Source: Heterobasidion occidentale
Lineage: Eukaryota; Basidiomycota; Agaricomycetes; Russulales; Bondarzewiaceae
Length of the DNA: 64,000 bases
Assembly (NCBI GenBank): GCA_039111635.1
Contig: JBCAQO010000008.1
Coordinates: 2,108,001-2,172,000 of the forward strand
Direction: 5' to 3'
Positions within the stretch are counted from its first letter, which is position 1. Each line of letters opens with the position of its first letter. Positions 22,678 to 34,200 of the stretch are shown piece by piece. Made by a program: the position numbers and the translations under genes. Below the pieces are notes generated by a model that saw nothing but the letters and a program-made list of their open reading frames with translations, made no database searches and had not been told where the DNA came from.

Positions 22678-24306
22678 ATGTCTGAAGGAAACATGAACGC
22701 ATCGGGCTCTTCTGGGCCTCCCAAAGCCGTCGCCAGCCTAGCGAAGAAACCCACCGACACAACACGCGCAGGGACACAAAAAATGAAGTTCGTGCCCACA
22801 CTGCCCGTCAGACGCAAGAAAGAGTACGTTTTTACTGGCCGACCTCTTGCACTCGATCGCTGAGGCAGAAATCAGTGAAGTGAAACAGGTACGTGTGCAT
22901 TCGGCGCTTGCATCCAGCGCAGGGCTCATATACGTCGGGTGGGGCGTGCCGTTAACTAGGAACCTGTGGCCACTGCACCTGCCTCTACACCTGATCGTGG
23001 AAGAGGGCGCGGAAGAGGACGAGGAAGGGGAGAAGGTGGAAGAGGAGGTGGGCGCGGGGCGGCACCCCGCGTCCCGTACAAGAGATGACGGCTAGCGGCC
23101 CGTTTGCTATGGGTCCAGCACTCGCGGGCACGTCTGCGCGACGCACTGCCCCCCGTGCTGCATTCACTCCCATCGTTCCCCTCGGACCAGGTGGTACTTC
23201 GGCGCTAGGTGCAGGACTCACGCGTTCTGCTGCTCCAGCTCTCAAGAAGGAGAAGGCAAGGGAAGACAGCACCGTGAAGACAGAGGACGACGATGACATT
23301 GAAGTATATTCCGACCCCGACGAAGGTGTGGAGATCGTGGATATGGAAAATGTGCGAACGATGGATTGGATGGCGCCTGAGAGTCTGAGAAGGGAGAGAG
23401 AGAAGCGGAAAACGAAGAAGGTCGAGAAGGTTAAGCGGGAGGACGTCGATGACAAGCTCGATATGAACAAAGGCAAAGGTGTGTGCAATCATTCTGCCCG
23501 CTCATATGTTCTTAAAGCTCCTCCCCGGTGGCTGCATAATTGCAGACCAGGAAAATGCGATGGAGATTGAAGACGGAACTCCCTCAACTGAGGTCGCTGG
23601 AGATGTCAATTTGCAAACGCCATTGACCTAAGTGAGAGCGAAGATGAGGAAGAGATGGAGGATCTCATTGACGATTTCACAACCAAACATGATGAATTCG
23701 ATGTGCGCCTTGTCGATCTTCTCCCTATCATCTTCTCACTCGCTCCCATAGGATCCTGACACGCGACACGAACGTCTTTACTTCTTCCAATTCCCAACAC
23801 CGTTCCCGACATTTGTTTCTAAAAATGCGTCGGTGCGCGCAGAAAAACAAAAAGCTCCTGAAGGAGATGCTAAGAAAGTGACATTTGCTGAGGATGTTAA
23901 GCCTGCGGCTACAGAAAACACGGAAGCGGAGCAGGGACCCGTACCTGTAGACGGCGTAATAGGCCAGCTAGAGATTCATCGGAGCGGAGCAGTGAAGATG
24001 CGTTTAGCGAATGGAATCGTGATGGACGTGCGCCTTCCCGTGCTCACACTCTGATGCGTTTTTTTGATCGCTCTGATGCGTTTTTTGATTGTTTCACGGC
24101 AGGTTTCGGCTGCAACGCAGCCTTCGTTCCTACAGCAAGCCGTGCACATTGACCCAACGAAGAAACACATCAACGTGCTCGGAGAGGTCAGTCGGCGATT
24201 CGTTGTTACTCCCGATATCGACACACTTCTCTCGGCTATGTTGGAAGCTGAACAGCCAGCGGTGAATTTTGACGATTTGGGGTTGATTGCAATGGATACG
24301 ACATGA
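22678..24306 (+). CDS. RPC53: RNA polymerase III subunit Rpc53/RPC4
   Basis: Subunit of the Rpc37-Rpc53 heterodimer that works in Pol III initiation and termination. The N-terminus is low-complexity and basic: SGPPKAVASLAKKPTD, MKFVPTLPVRRKKE, then a Gly-Arg repeat (DRGRGRGRGRGR) across the first introns near 23 kb. A charged middle follows (EDDDDIEVYSDPDEGVEIVD and REREKRKTKKVEKVKREDVD). The conserved RPC4 C-terminal domain has RLYFFQFPTPFPTF, GVIGQLEIHRSGAVKMRLAN and GIVMD/VSAATQPSFLQQ, then VLGEVSRRFVVTPDIDTLL, ending LGLIAMDTT. These are diagnostic. About six introns; one contains a short tandem duplication (24051-24088). Confidence 0.88.
24051..24088 (+). repeat. 22-bp tandem duplication inside RPC53 intron
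   Basis: TCTGATGCGTTTTTTTGATC-like sequence occurs twice in tandem (starts about 24051 and 24073), differing slightly in T-run length. It lies in the last intron and is probably a polymerase-slippage duplication. Confidence 0.6.
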
Positions 24307-24573
24307 TGTTCCAGATTTCATAGATTAAATATCGCGCCGGTGATATTTTCATTGCACTGAAAGTTTGAGGCATAAGAAGGTTTGTCGCTATTCAGGGGTG
24401 CCTTTGAAAAACTTTGCGTACTCAATATCGCACTCGGGAACTACTCTACTTGATCTTCAGCTAAAGTAGACGACACGGTCACGTGGAGGTATTACAAGAC
24501 GCGTTGGTTGTGACTGCTCGTTGAATCCCGGACTAAACCCTTCTGCCTTCTGACCACAGCGCTCAGGAGCACC
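24307..24573. other. intergenic
   Basis: 267 bp between RPC53 and the glycosyltransferase gene, both on plus. It presumably holds the terminator of the first and promoter of the second; nothing else is seen. Confidence 0.5.
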
Positions 24574-27253
24574 ATGTCTCACTCTGCGACGCGCAAGGCA
24601 GGACTGAGGTATGACAGGAAGCAGCCTGCATCACGCGTTGTCTATTCTTTCGCCAGATCTGTTCTTCTACCATCAGTCTGTGTTTTCTACCTTGTAGTTC
24701 TCTTGAAACTCTACACTTGGGGCTTCTCCTTCCTGAGTCCCCCTACCGCTGTGACCTTGCCTTGTGATCTCCCCGGTTGCTCGCGTCCCGTATATCCTGA
24801 TTTAGCTATGAAGCCTCTGCCAAATGGGAACCCTGGTCTTGCTAATACAGTGCTGTCCTTCTTGGAAGAATTGCGTCCCGCCAGGCCTGTCCAGCACAGT
24901 TCATTGACTGCAGTGCTTCCTGTAACTGCTAGTACTATATCAGACCTGGAATTCAAACTTCTGGTCCTTCACAAAGAATCCGTTCATCTCAGCGAGATTA
25001 TCGTCGTATGTCCAGAGGGAATATTCTCAGTCGTTCGTCGGATCCTGCACGATGTTGTATCTGTAACTCTATGGGACTCTCAGGTCGAAGTCATTCTGCA
25101 ACCCTGGCCATGGGGAGTTGGTGAAATCGAGGTACTTGCTCGGGCGACCTCGCAGGCGACAAGCGAGTTTATCTTGATCCTGAACGACTTCGAGTGGATG
25201 GAGGTAGCTGACAGCGGTGCTCGTAGGAAGATACTCAACCCTCTTAATGTGTCATTTCCCTTCGGAATCAGAGGCTATAGCTCCCCTCAGTTTACTTGTC
25301 TATTCCCGTCCCAAAATCCACAGTCAGCGTCTTTCCTTGTGCCTCCATTCGTCTTCCCCTCCAATCTCTTGCTTCCAGATGAAGGAGATCACCGTCCCCA
25401 GCTCCAAACTTGGCGTGCGTTCGGTGAACGTTTACTTCACAACCGAGCGGGCATGGTGGGAGGTGTCGTATTAGCTTCTGAAGATCCTCAGGTGGTCGAT
25501 CCTTGGTGTCAAGACTCGCAGCCGATACAGGACGAATCGTCTCCTGTCCCTGTGAAACAGAACGTACTCGAGGAGAACCTTTTGCGCCAGCAATTTCTCG
25601 AAAATGATACGACAACAACATCTCGCGGGACGTTTGGCCTCCTGCTCCCGACTCTCGGTGATCTACAGGCTTTCTCTTCGCCTGCTTGTCGACTTGTATC
25701 TGAAGGACATCGTTTGCACATTCTTCTCTACGGAGCACAGGAACGCCAATCGGGTGCCAATCATCTTCATGGCATGGGCAATGTCCTGGATGATGAAGTT
25801 CTGGTGAAGGGTGACTGTAACTTGCATTACCAGATACAGCGACCGAGAGACGTGTCGACGGCCGTCAAGCTTACATCTTGGCTTGATAATTTCCACAGAT
25901 CACCTGAGGTGCTAATTGCGCTAGCTGAGCAAGATACCTTCACCGATCATCTATCTCAAACTTTTAGGCGCAAGGAGTACATTAAAACTAAACTCATCCA
26001 GATTCCTCGCCTTGACCTTCTCTATTGTGACTGGATGGGCACGCTCACTATTCAGGAATGGAAAAGTGCGTCTATCCCCTCTTCGGATCTCTGTCTAGGT
26101 TAGGTTGACAGCCTCTTGGTGCCCGTGAAGACTGGCATACTCCAAAAATTGACATCAGTATCATCACAAATGATAGGCCTCACTCGCTGTCTCGCTTGTT
26201 GACTTCGCTGAGCAAAGCTCGTTACTTCGGCGACAAACTAACCGTACGCGTCAATGCAGAGCAGACTGCCGACAAGGGAACACTTCAGCTTGTCCAAAAC
26301 ATTCAGTGGGACCATGGTACTGTTTTTCTGCATCATCGGGTTGTCCGCGGTGGTCTGCTTCCAGCCGTCGTGGAATCTTGGTATCCTCTGTCAAACGATA
26401 CGTATGGCCTTCTGCTTGAAGATGACGTGGAGGTATCACCTCTGTTCTATGCTTGGCTGAAGATGTCACTTCTTCGCTACCGGTACGATTTTTTTCTGTT
26501 CGCGTGCTGCTCAAATTAACATGCCATGCCCTTCTAAGCTATGGACAAGACTCAAACAAAGTACCCTTCCTGTTCGGAATCAGCTTGTATCAACAGAAGA
26601 GTGTCGAACTAAGACCCGAAGGCCGTCGACCATTCAACGCGCGTCAATTATTTGCCTCATCCGGCATCTCACAGTCTAGCACTCCTTACCTCTCGCAAAT
26701 TCCCTGCAGTTGGGGCGCGCTCTACTTCCCTGAACATTGGCGCCAATTTCATGCCTACCTGTCCGCCCGACTGTCACAGCCCCCTGTCTTATCATTCTCT
26801 CTAAAAGATAGCATCGTTCCAGACGTGCGGTCGAATAAATGGACGCATTCTTGGAAAAAGTACTTCATCGAGCTCGTCTATCTTCATGGCTACGTGATGC
26901 TGTACCCGAACTATGCCGACTTCACCTCGCTTTCGACGAACCATCTTGAAGTCGGATCTCACGTGAAAAATATGCCGCGGGATGTGTACAGCAAAAAGAA
27001 ATCTTTATTCAATCTTCCCCTCATGCAGCTTCCCGACAGTAATGTATCTTTCTCGCCGGAAACAACGCTTTTGCGGCTTCCAGATGGCCAGCTTCCAGCG
27101 TGGTCAGCTCTGCCTGTATTGGATTTGCATGGCCACTTGGTTTCTGGAGACGAGCTACAGCGAAGGGGCAGGGACAAGCGATCTTCATTGTTTGACTGTT
27201 TTGCGTCAGCCTCAGAACACCCCGCTTACGACCTTCTTTGTTCGGGACTATGA
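24574..27253 (+). CDS. membrane-anchored GT2-like glycosyltransferase
   Basis: Predicted type II membrane glycosyltransferase of the secretory pathway. Three exons (24574-26065, 26131-26482, 26539-27253) give 852 residues in a continuous frame. A short basic N-terminus is followed by one membrane segment (SVLLPSVCVFYLVVLLKLY, about residues 30-48). A first region resembles a GT-A strand pattern: SLTAVLPVTASTISDLEFKL, EIIVVCPEGIF and TSEFILILNDFEW. The main GT2-like module starts after the first intron: IDISIITNDRPHSLSRLL, with the metal-binding acidic motif LLLEDDVEVSPLFYAW. Other conserved stretches are CSWGALYFPEHWRQFHAYL and WTHSWKKYFIELVYLHGYVM followed by LYPNYADFTS. The donor and acceptor substrates are not deducible; similar proteins occur in fungi and plants without clear biochemistry. 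Confidence 0.75.
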
Positions 27254-27439
27254 GCAGGTTTCATGGCCGAATTTGTCGTCGATAATTTAATTTTCAGTTT
27301 ATTGTACAATATACTTTGGTATCGTACTACACGGAAGTAGATCTTGACGCAACAATTACCCACAATTTACGACCCCAAACACACCAGAGCAAGACGACAG
27401 CGTGACAGCACCATGGAAAGACAACACACTCCATGTACA
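27254..27439. other. convergent 3' spacer
   Basis: 186 bp between the stop codons of the glycosyltransferase (plus) and PAT1 (minus). T/A-rich, consistent with overlapping 3' UTRs. Confidence 0.5.
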
Positions 27440-30400
27440 CTACACGTTCACCTGCGATATATCTAGACCAAGGGGATGCAAAAACATATTCACGTTGTTG
27501 ACCTTCGCGAGCCGTTCGTCCTCGTTTGCGAACCAGCCCTCGCGGAGACTCGAAATATTGTCGAGGATTTTTTCGCGGAGCACTGTGACCAGTGCCTGTT
27601 GTTGCTCGCTAGAAGATTGCTCCGCAAGGGCGCCGAGGAACTGCCAGACAGCCTGATCGAGAGCATCGGGGTGGAGGTCAGGCATTGATTCGATCGGCGG
27701 GAGCGACTCCGTGGTGACAGCTAAGCGAGTGGACGGGAAGAGGTATAATAAGTTTGGAAGAAGAGTCTGGAGTAGATGATCGAATATGAGTTGCCTATGA
27801 CACGAATAATTAACAGATCTGTTCACGAAAAACATAGTAAGATATATAGCAGACCATTGGTGGGCTTCATCAGGCGTCGGATGTCCTGGAAGCTCTGGCT
27901 GCGAGATCAAGCTCTGCTTGATAATTTCTACTCGACCCATCAACATAGTCAAAAATGCAATTCCAGGCTGGCGAAAATCAAAATTAGGACATCACTTAAC
28001 GGGATTTAGCAGAGACTCACGCTTGTTTGAGAGATGGCTACAATGTTGCTTCTCTCAAATAGCAACCCAAGCCATCCGCTAATCAGGCGTAACTCCGTCT
28101 TCGCCACAACCGGTAGAATGCTCTCCACCACGCTAGAGAGGAAAGCCTGGGTTTGCTTCTCCATGTCTAACCGATCTCGGCTTTCCGTTGGATTATCAAG
28201 GAGTGATGAATGTATGATGACGTCCAACTGAGAGAAACATGCAACCAGGAGTGTGACGAGGGTCATCATTTGCTGGTCGCTAAATTGACGTGTGATCCTG
28301 GAGAGAAGCCTCTTGCCCTTCACTGGCGTCAAAAGCGAGATGAACGGATGAGGAACACTGTAGAATATTTATGAATGGCGGATATAGCATTAGCAGAACC
28401 GAACATACCTCGTCTCGAGTGGCTCCATGATCCTCAGCTCGTCATACAGCTGTTGTACGAGCTCCCTATACTGTGCATTCCTTTACTGGTGTAAGATGTC
28501 GATGCGTACGACAAAAGAGGATATAAACGTACCAGATTCCAACTTGCTCAAGGTCATCTGAATCCGCAGGCGGCTCGTCACGCCGCATTTGCTCTATGTT
28601 CAGCACTACGTCATAGAGGTGCTCAAGGATATACAGCGTCTCTCTTGATGTCAGAGGTTCCTTTTGGACGATGCCCTCCGGCTGAAAGACGAAGTGTGTA
28701 AGCGTATGCAGTCGTGCATGAAGCTTCGGATAAGTCAAAACTTACATCTGCGGCGCCGCCAAGTGCTTCAGCTCCTAGCTTGGCTGCCTCTTTTGCGGCA
28801 CCTTCACCACCTTGACGAATAGCATCTTCTTTGGAGATATGAGCGTGGCTCATAGCAGGGCTGGTCGCTCCATTCGCCGAGTCGACTTGAAGGAGCTGGC
28901 GTGGAGCAGCCTTGTAGCTTCTTCCTGACGTTTTACCTAGAGCACCCTGCAGACTATGCGCAGCTGTGCAATAGGTCAGAATAATGATGGGCATTATTGA
29001 TTCTCCAAAAAAAGAGACGTACAATGCATGCCCTTCTCCCTCTCCCTCAAGCGCGCATTGGTCACGATTCTCTCCACCTGTTGCTCCATTTTTTGCATGG
29101 CGTTAGGCCTTCGTCCAGCGCCTTTCTGAGCTATTCCGAGGCCCACACCACCACCAGAACCGAATTTGAGCACGCGCTCATCGGTCTCAAGGCCCATGCG
29201 AGAACGAATGACAGCACTGTATACTTGCGCGTAGAAATCTTCTGCGTACGGGTCTTGGGTGACGAGCTGGGAAACTTGAATACGAGTTATAAAGTCCTTA
29301 TCGGATTGAGTCATGAGGTCGTTGTACCGAGACTACATATGCTGCAATCATGCTCTGAATTCTTCTTAGACGTTTAGAGATCAACGTACCATATGAGCAA
29401 TTTTGGCGGCCTTTCTCCTCCTTTTCTCCTCCATCTTTTCGGTCTCCACAATTCTACGCATGGCCTCTTGTTGTAACGCAATATGCTCTTCTTGAGTAGC
29501 ACCCTGCATACTCTGCATGAACTCTGCCTGAGCAAGCTCAGATAGAAGGCGCTGTTGGAGCTGAATATTTTGTGGCAACATTTGTTGTCCCTGGTAGGTA
29601 TTTTGCAAATGCGAATCGATCAACGCCGGAGAGCGCTGTCTGCGCTGGTTAAGTTGCTGAACCACTTGCAGCTCTGTTAAGGCTTGATCAGAATTTTGCC
29701 GCTGGTGAATATACTGATTCTGCAAAATATGTTGTTGTTGAAGATCGGATATGCGCTGAGCACGTAGCTGTCTCTCGAGTTCCTCCATTCGTAGTTGCTC
29801 TTGCATTTGAACCTCTTGGAGCTGCCGCTCTCGTATCTGTTGGTCGCGGTGACGCTCCCGCAGCTGCTGTTCCCGAAGGAGTTGCTCGCGCTGCTGTTGT
29901 AAAATGAGTTGCTGATGCTGCTGCTGCTGATGAAAACGAGGCGATTGGGACTGCGGGTGCATTCTAGGAGGCGCAGAGCGCTGCTGCTGCTGATAGTATT
30001 GCTGCTGTTGTTGCTGCTGTTCCTGCAGGAGCTGTTGTCGCTGTGTGACGGCAGCCTGCGTCCGAGATCTCTGCGCAGCCGCGCGCATCTCTGCCTCAAT
30101 TTCCTCCAATGTTCGAACACCGGAGCGTGTGATACCATGGGAGATCGACTGAGCAATAGACGGAGATGGAGAGGAAGCGTGAGGCTGGCCATTGGATGGA
30201 ATCGATCCGTTGGAGTATTGCGATAGCCTCGATGATGAAGTCGCGCGATGGTGATCGACGGGAGTACGGGCTGTGCCATTCATCCGAGGAAGTACTGAGA
30301 ATGGCGACTTCTCATCCCAGAGCGTATGTGCTTGAGGGACTACGGCAGACAAGAAGAAGATGTAAGACAAGCACAGGGATAAAGTCTGTAACTATCATAC

Positions 30401-30818
30401 AAGATTGGCTCTGCGCGGCAGATATTCCCTGTGACTCATGATGACCCTGTGGGTAGGAGCTATGAAGATCCGCCTCTTTGACGTTTCCATGAGGGGGTGG
30501 TGTTGGCCTATGACGATCATCTAAAGGGAGCGCTTGTTGCGTGAAGTCGAAGTCTTTGCCTGATATCCAGATGATGAAAAGTCGACTTGTGTCCATCATT
30601 GCGCAGGAGAGATGCTACCACTCACCGACTTCACCCGTCCCTCCAAACGTCTCGTCATTCAGCTCATCCCCGCCCTCTTGCAAGACGTCTCCGAGACCAT
30701 CATAGCTTTCCTCCCCCCAAGTGTAGACGGCAAGCTCCTCCTGATCCTTCTTGCCCTGGAAGAAATTGTTTTTCTCGGTTTCTAAGACGTCGTTTTGTTC
30801 AAACCCGAAGAACGACAT
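27440..30818 (-). CDS. PAT1: mRNA decapping activator Pat1
   Basis: Cytoplasmic P-body scaffold that binds the Lsm1-7 ring and promotes decapping and translational repression. Start MSFFGFEQNDVLETEKNNFF at 30818; such an N-terminal Phe/Asp-rich motif binds the Dhh1 helicase in the family. The next exons hold disordered Pro/Ser and a very Gln-rich block (about 29690-30060). The conserved core begins YNDLMTQSDKDFITRIQVSQ, then LVTQDPYAEDFYAQVYSAV and RPNAMQKMEQQVERIVTNAR. The C-terminal helical repeat domain includes RETLYILEHLYDVVLNIEQM, KGKRLLSRITRQFSDQQMMT and LISGWLGLLFERSNIVAISQ. It ends FLHPLGLDISQVNV. Nine or so exons. The gene is convergent with the glycosyltransferase. Confidence 0.92.
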
Positions 30819-31293
30819 GTGAGGAATTTGTGATTCGAATCCTCGAGGCCACCATCAGTGTCTTGGTCGATATTCTGGTGGCTGAGTTAAGTGCTTATAC
30901 ACCTTTACACAGAGGTAAATAACGCCACGCAACCTCAAACTTGGATCCAGGACTGGTCTGGTTTTCATACCAAATTGGTATTCAAAATGTTGTGGCCGCT
31001 CATTTGTCAGAATATCAGTTCGAACAGGGCTGAACAGATCATTCAGATCTGAAAGGAGCTCAGATTCGCAGTTCAAATTTAAAACTTCACTTCGATTCCT
31101 GAAGAATGAGTCCGAACAAGGTCGACATCGCTGATGCGCTCATGCTATCGGAGTGTAACGAATACAAATCAAATCGCGACAGTAATCCTGAACCTACATG
31201 TCTAATTCTATCGAAATCCGAGATCCGCGTGCTGAGCCAATTTACTGTTACATGCCTAAGCTTTCCATCCCTTTTCACCCTCACATGCAGGAT
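30819..31293. other. intergenic between PAT1 promoter and GDB1 3' end
   Basis: About 475 bp. It must hold the PAT1 promoter, because PAT1 is transcribed leftward from 30818, and the GDB1 3' UTR. Short open frames show no conserved feature. Confidence 0.5.
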
Positions 31294-34200
31294 TCATCTT
31301 GCAGTCGAAAGTTTATGCACATCTTCCAAGCAATCGAGCATCGTGCTAGCTGACCACGCCTGAGTGGGGCAAGAGTCATGGCAAAATGCACCGTCCTTGT
31401 TGGTAAGTTCTGGTAATCCAGCCCACGGATCCTTGCGAATGTGGGCTCGAGATGGACGTAATATGCCGTGGATGTGGTGAAGGGTGACGGTAGGGTCCTG
31501 TGAACCGTCCATATACGTGGTGAAAACGGATGGAACATGACCACTTACGGTATTGCCTGCGCCAACTTTGATGTCGAAGTAAACATAGGCTCGCAAAAAG
31601 AAACCAAGAGGCCACCCCCACTCTGGACCCTAAAATCGAATCAACGTATTAATAGAAGCAATCGACAGTAGCAATCATCTGTTTACCTGGTGGTAATTAC
31701 GGCCTTTGGCGGTGGCGACGTCGTCAGAATCGTTGGAATTGTCGTAATATGGCCGGTATTGCATATCGTTCGGGTCGAGTGTCTTCATGCCTAATGGACC
31801 TCGCAATACATCATCCGCCAGCTTCAGCGCTGTCATGGCATGCTCAGGAACGAATAGCTCAGGCGCCACGGTCATCGCTACGGCAAAGTTCGGTCTGAAC
31901 TGATAGTCGGACCATTCACGGCCCACTCCAGAGCCGAAGACATCCTTGTATATCCCCCGACGGTTGACGAGAGAAGGGGTTATAAAGTATGAGGTGTCAT
32001 CGACAGGATCTTTGTCCGAATATTAGATGGCGATCTGTCCCTCATAGAAATCACTTACCCAATGGAACGTAATAGCACTTTTCGAAGGACTCTTGAATCA
32101 GCGATCCCCACTCCTTGAATGACACCAGACGCCGCTCGCTACCAACTGAAAAAAAGACAAATAAGAACAGAATATTACCCGGGCGAAATGAACAGCTCAC
32201 TGATGGCTTCTACGCCCTGGAAAGGAAATTGACCTTGGACTGATAGTTCATCCAACCACCTCAACGTACTCTTCACCAGTCCTGTTATTTCCACTGGCGC
32301 TCCATCTCTCGGCGTCCCTGGCAAACCCTTATTCCCAGCCTTCTCAGATTCTCCCATCTTGTCCATCCATGTTCCGCAGTTGAATTCGTTGCCGCCAAGC
32401 ACCAAGCCAGTGTTCCAGTCGACTCGGATCTCAATGGTGAACCCTTCCTCCCGCATCTGCATATCAAGGTTTGGACCGGCGTTGTACTCGCGGAACGAGA
32501 TGCCACTGGCGTGCCGCTGAAGAATCTCTTGCACAATCTCCGCTACTGTGCTCGTCTCTGCATACGCTCGAGGATCGTCCCAAGGCACCCAAGTGTCATC
32601 CTTCGGAAAGCGTCGTTTCACAGGCTCAGCCAGTAAAGCCAAACCATCAGGCGCCTTCGTGACGTAGTCTTGAATATTCTGAAGCATCCACCAAGGCGAG
32701 TCACGGGAATTGTATCTATTGTCAAAGCGGGTCTTGTGTCAAAAGAATGTAAATGAGCGACCGAGAATTGGCTTACCTGGGATTCCTGACCGAGTCAAGC
32801 AAGTTCGGAATCAAACCATGCTTTAATGTCGAAGCAAAGGCCAAGATATGCTTCTTTGCGTCCTCGAAATTCCTGTCGTCAGAAACAGACCCCTCAACGA
32901 GATGAACACATCACGGCCCCAGCACCGTGCCCACCCAGAAGAGAAGTGCGGTAAACCAGCAGCCAAAGACGGAGTCGGCTTCCCAGGATCAAGCGAAGCG
33001 GACTGCACTCGACCATGCATCTGTACCGCGACGAGGGCCAGGTCCTGAGTGAAAGAATGTCCCGAGGAAACGAAGTCCGAGCACTGTTCAATGGCAGCAC
33101 GCCGCGCCGCCTGATGCGCTTCCGATACGACCATGGCAAAATATTTCGGCCTTAGGTACGGCGGGACACTTGCCTTAACGATGTCGAAGCGCTCCTTGAA
33201 CCACTCGGCGGGTTTCGCAAGACGGGGAAGATATGACACCTGCTTGAAAAGGCGTGAAGAGACATAGTCCAGCGCCCACGGGCCCTGTCTCAGATGCTGG
33301 CAAAGCGGGTGACCCAGATCGTTATACTTGATTATGTGCCTCAGAGGGTGCATCCATCCCTCGAGACCGCAGTACTTTAATTTACCAAGGCTGGAAACAT
33401 CATATCCACCGACCTCGCCGTTGGTTGCATCGAACTCTTCGCCTTCAGTCCTAAACAAGACGACATTTAAATCAACCAAGTCAAGATCTCCAAACGCCTT
33501 GTCGGCACCAGAAACGCAAAAAGCGTCCAGAGTGGTATCAAGACCTTGGAGCTGCGTCTCGAGAACCACGATACTGCCGGGGGGGAAGTTGTCGGGAACA
33601 ATAATATCGGTGAATGGTCCTTCATCATCAGCGCCTTCTGAGAGAGACGGTGCGGGGAGGAGAACAAGCTTTGATGGGATACCGCCAAGGGTGTCAGAGT
33701 TAGTTGGAAGGTTTTGCTGAGAGAATTCTACACTCGCGCCAAAAATATATTTTGCTTTGGAGCGACGAAGGCGAACAGGTTCAACTAGATGATATCGAGG
33801 TCAGCGTCATAACGCAGTGAGAGCAAATTACTTACTATATCCACGGTCTTTCGTTCCTGCTGTGTGGGAGAAAGCGGTGTGGGCAATAAGAATGTAGCCT
33901 TTCTGTGTGCTCGGCTGTACTCTGTGCATCACAATGTACTGCGCAAGGAAGAATCAGACTAGGTTCATACCAGACGGAAACGGCCCTCACGTCGTTTTCC
34001 TGATGCACATGCCCCTCCTCATATCGACCAAGCACCATCTCGCGATGCAGGTTGTTGAGCAGCCGTTTCGCGGCCGCGATCCCGCTCCCGCCGAAATCTT
34101 GTCCTCCTGTGCCAAGGCCCACCACGTCGTACAGCCTCTTCTCCGTAACCAGCTCCAACAACCTCGGGTACACCTCATCGAAACCTTTCACACTACCAGT

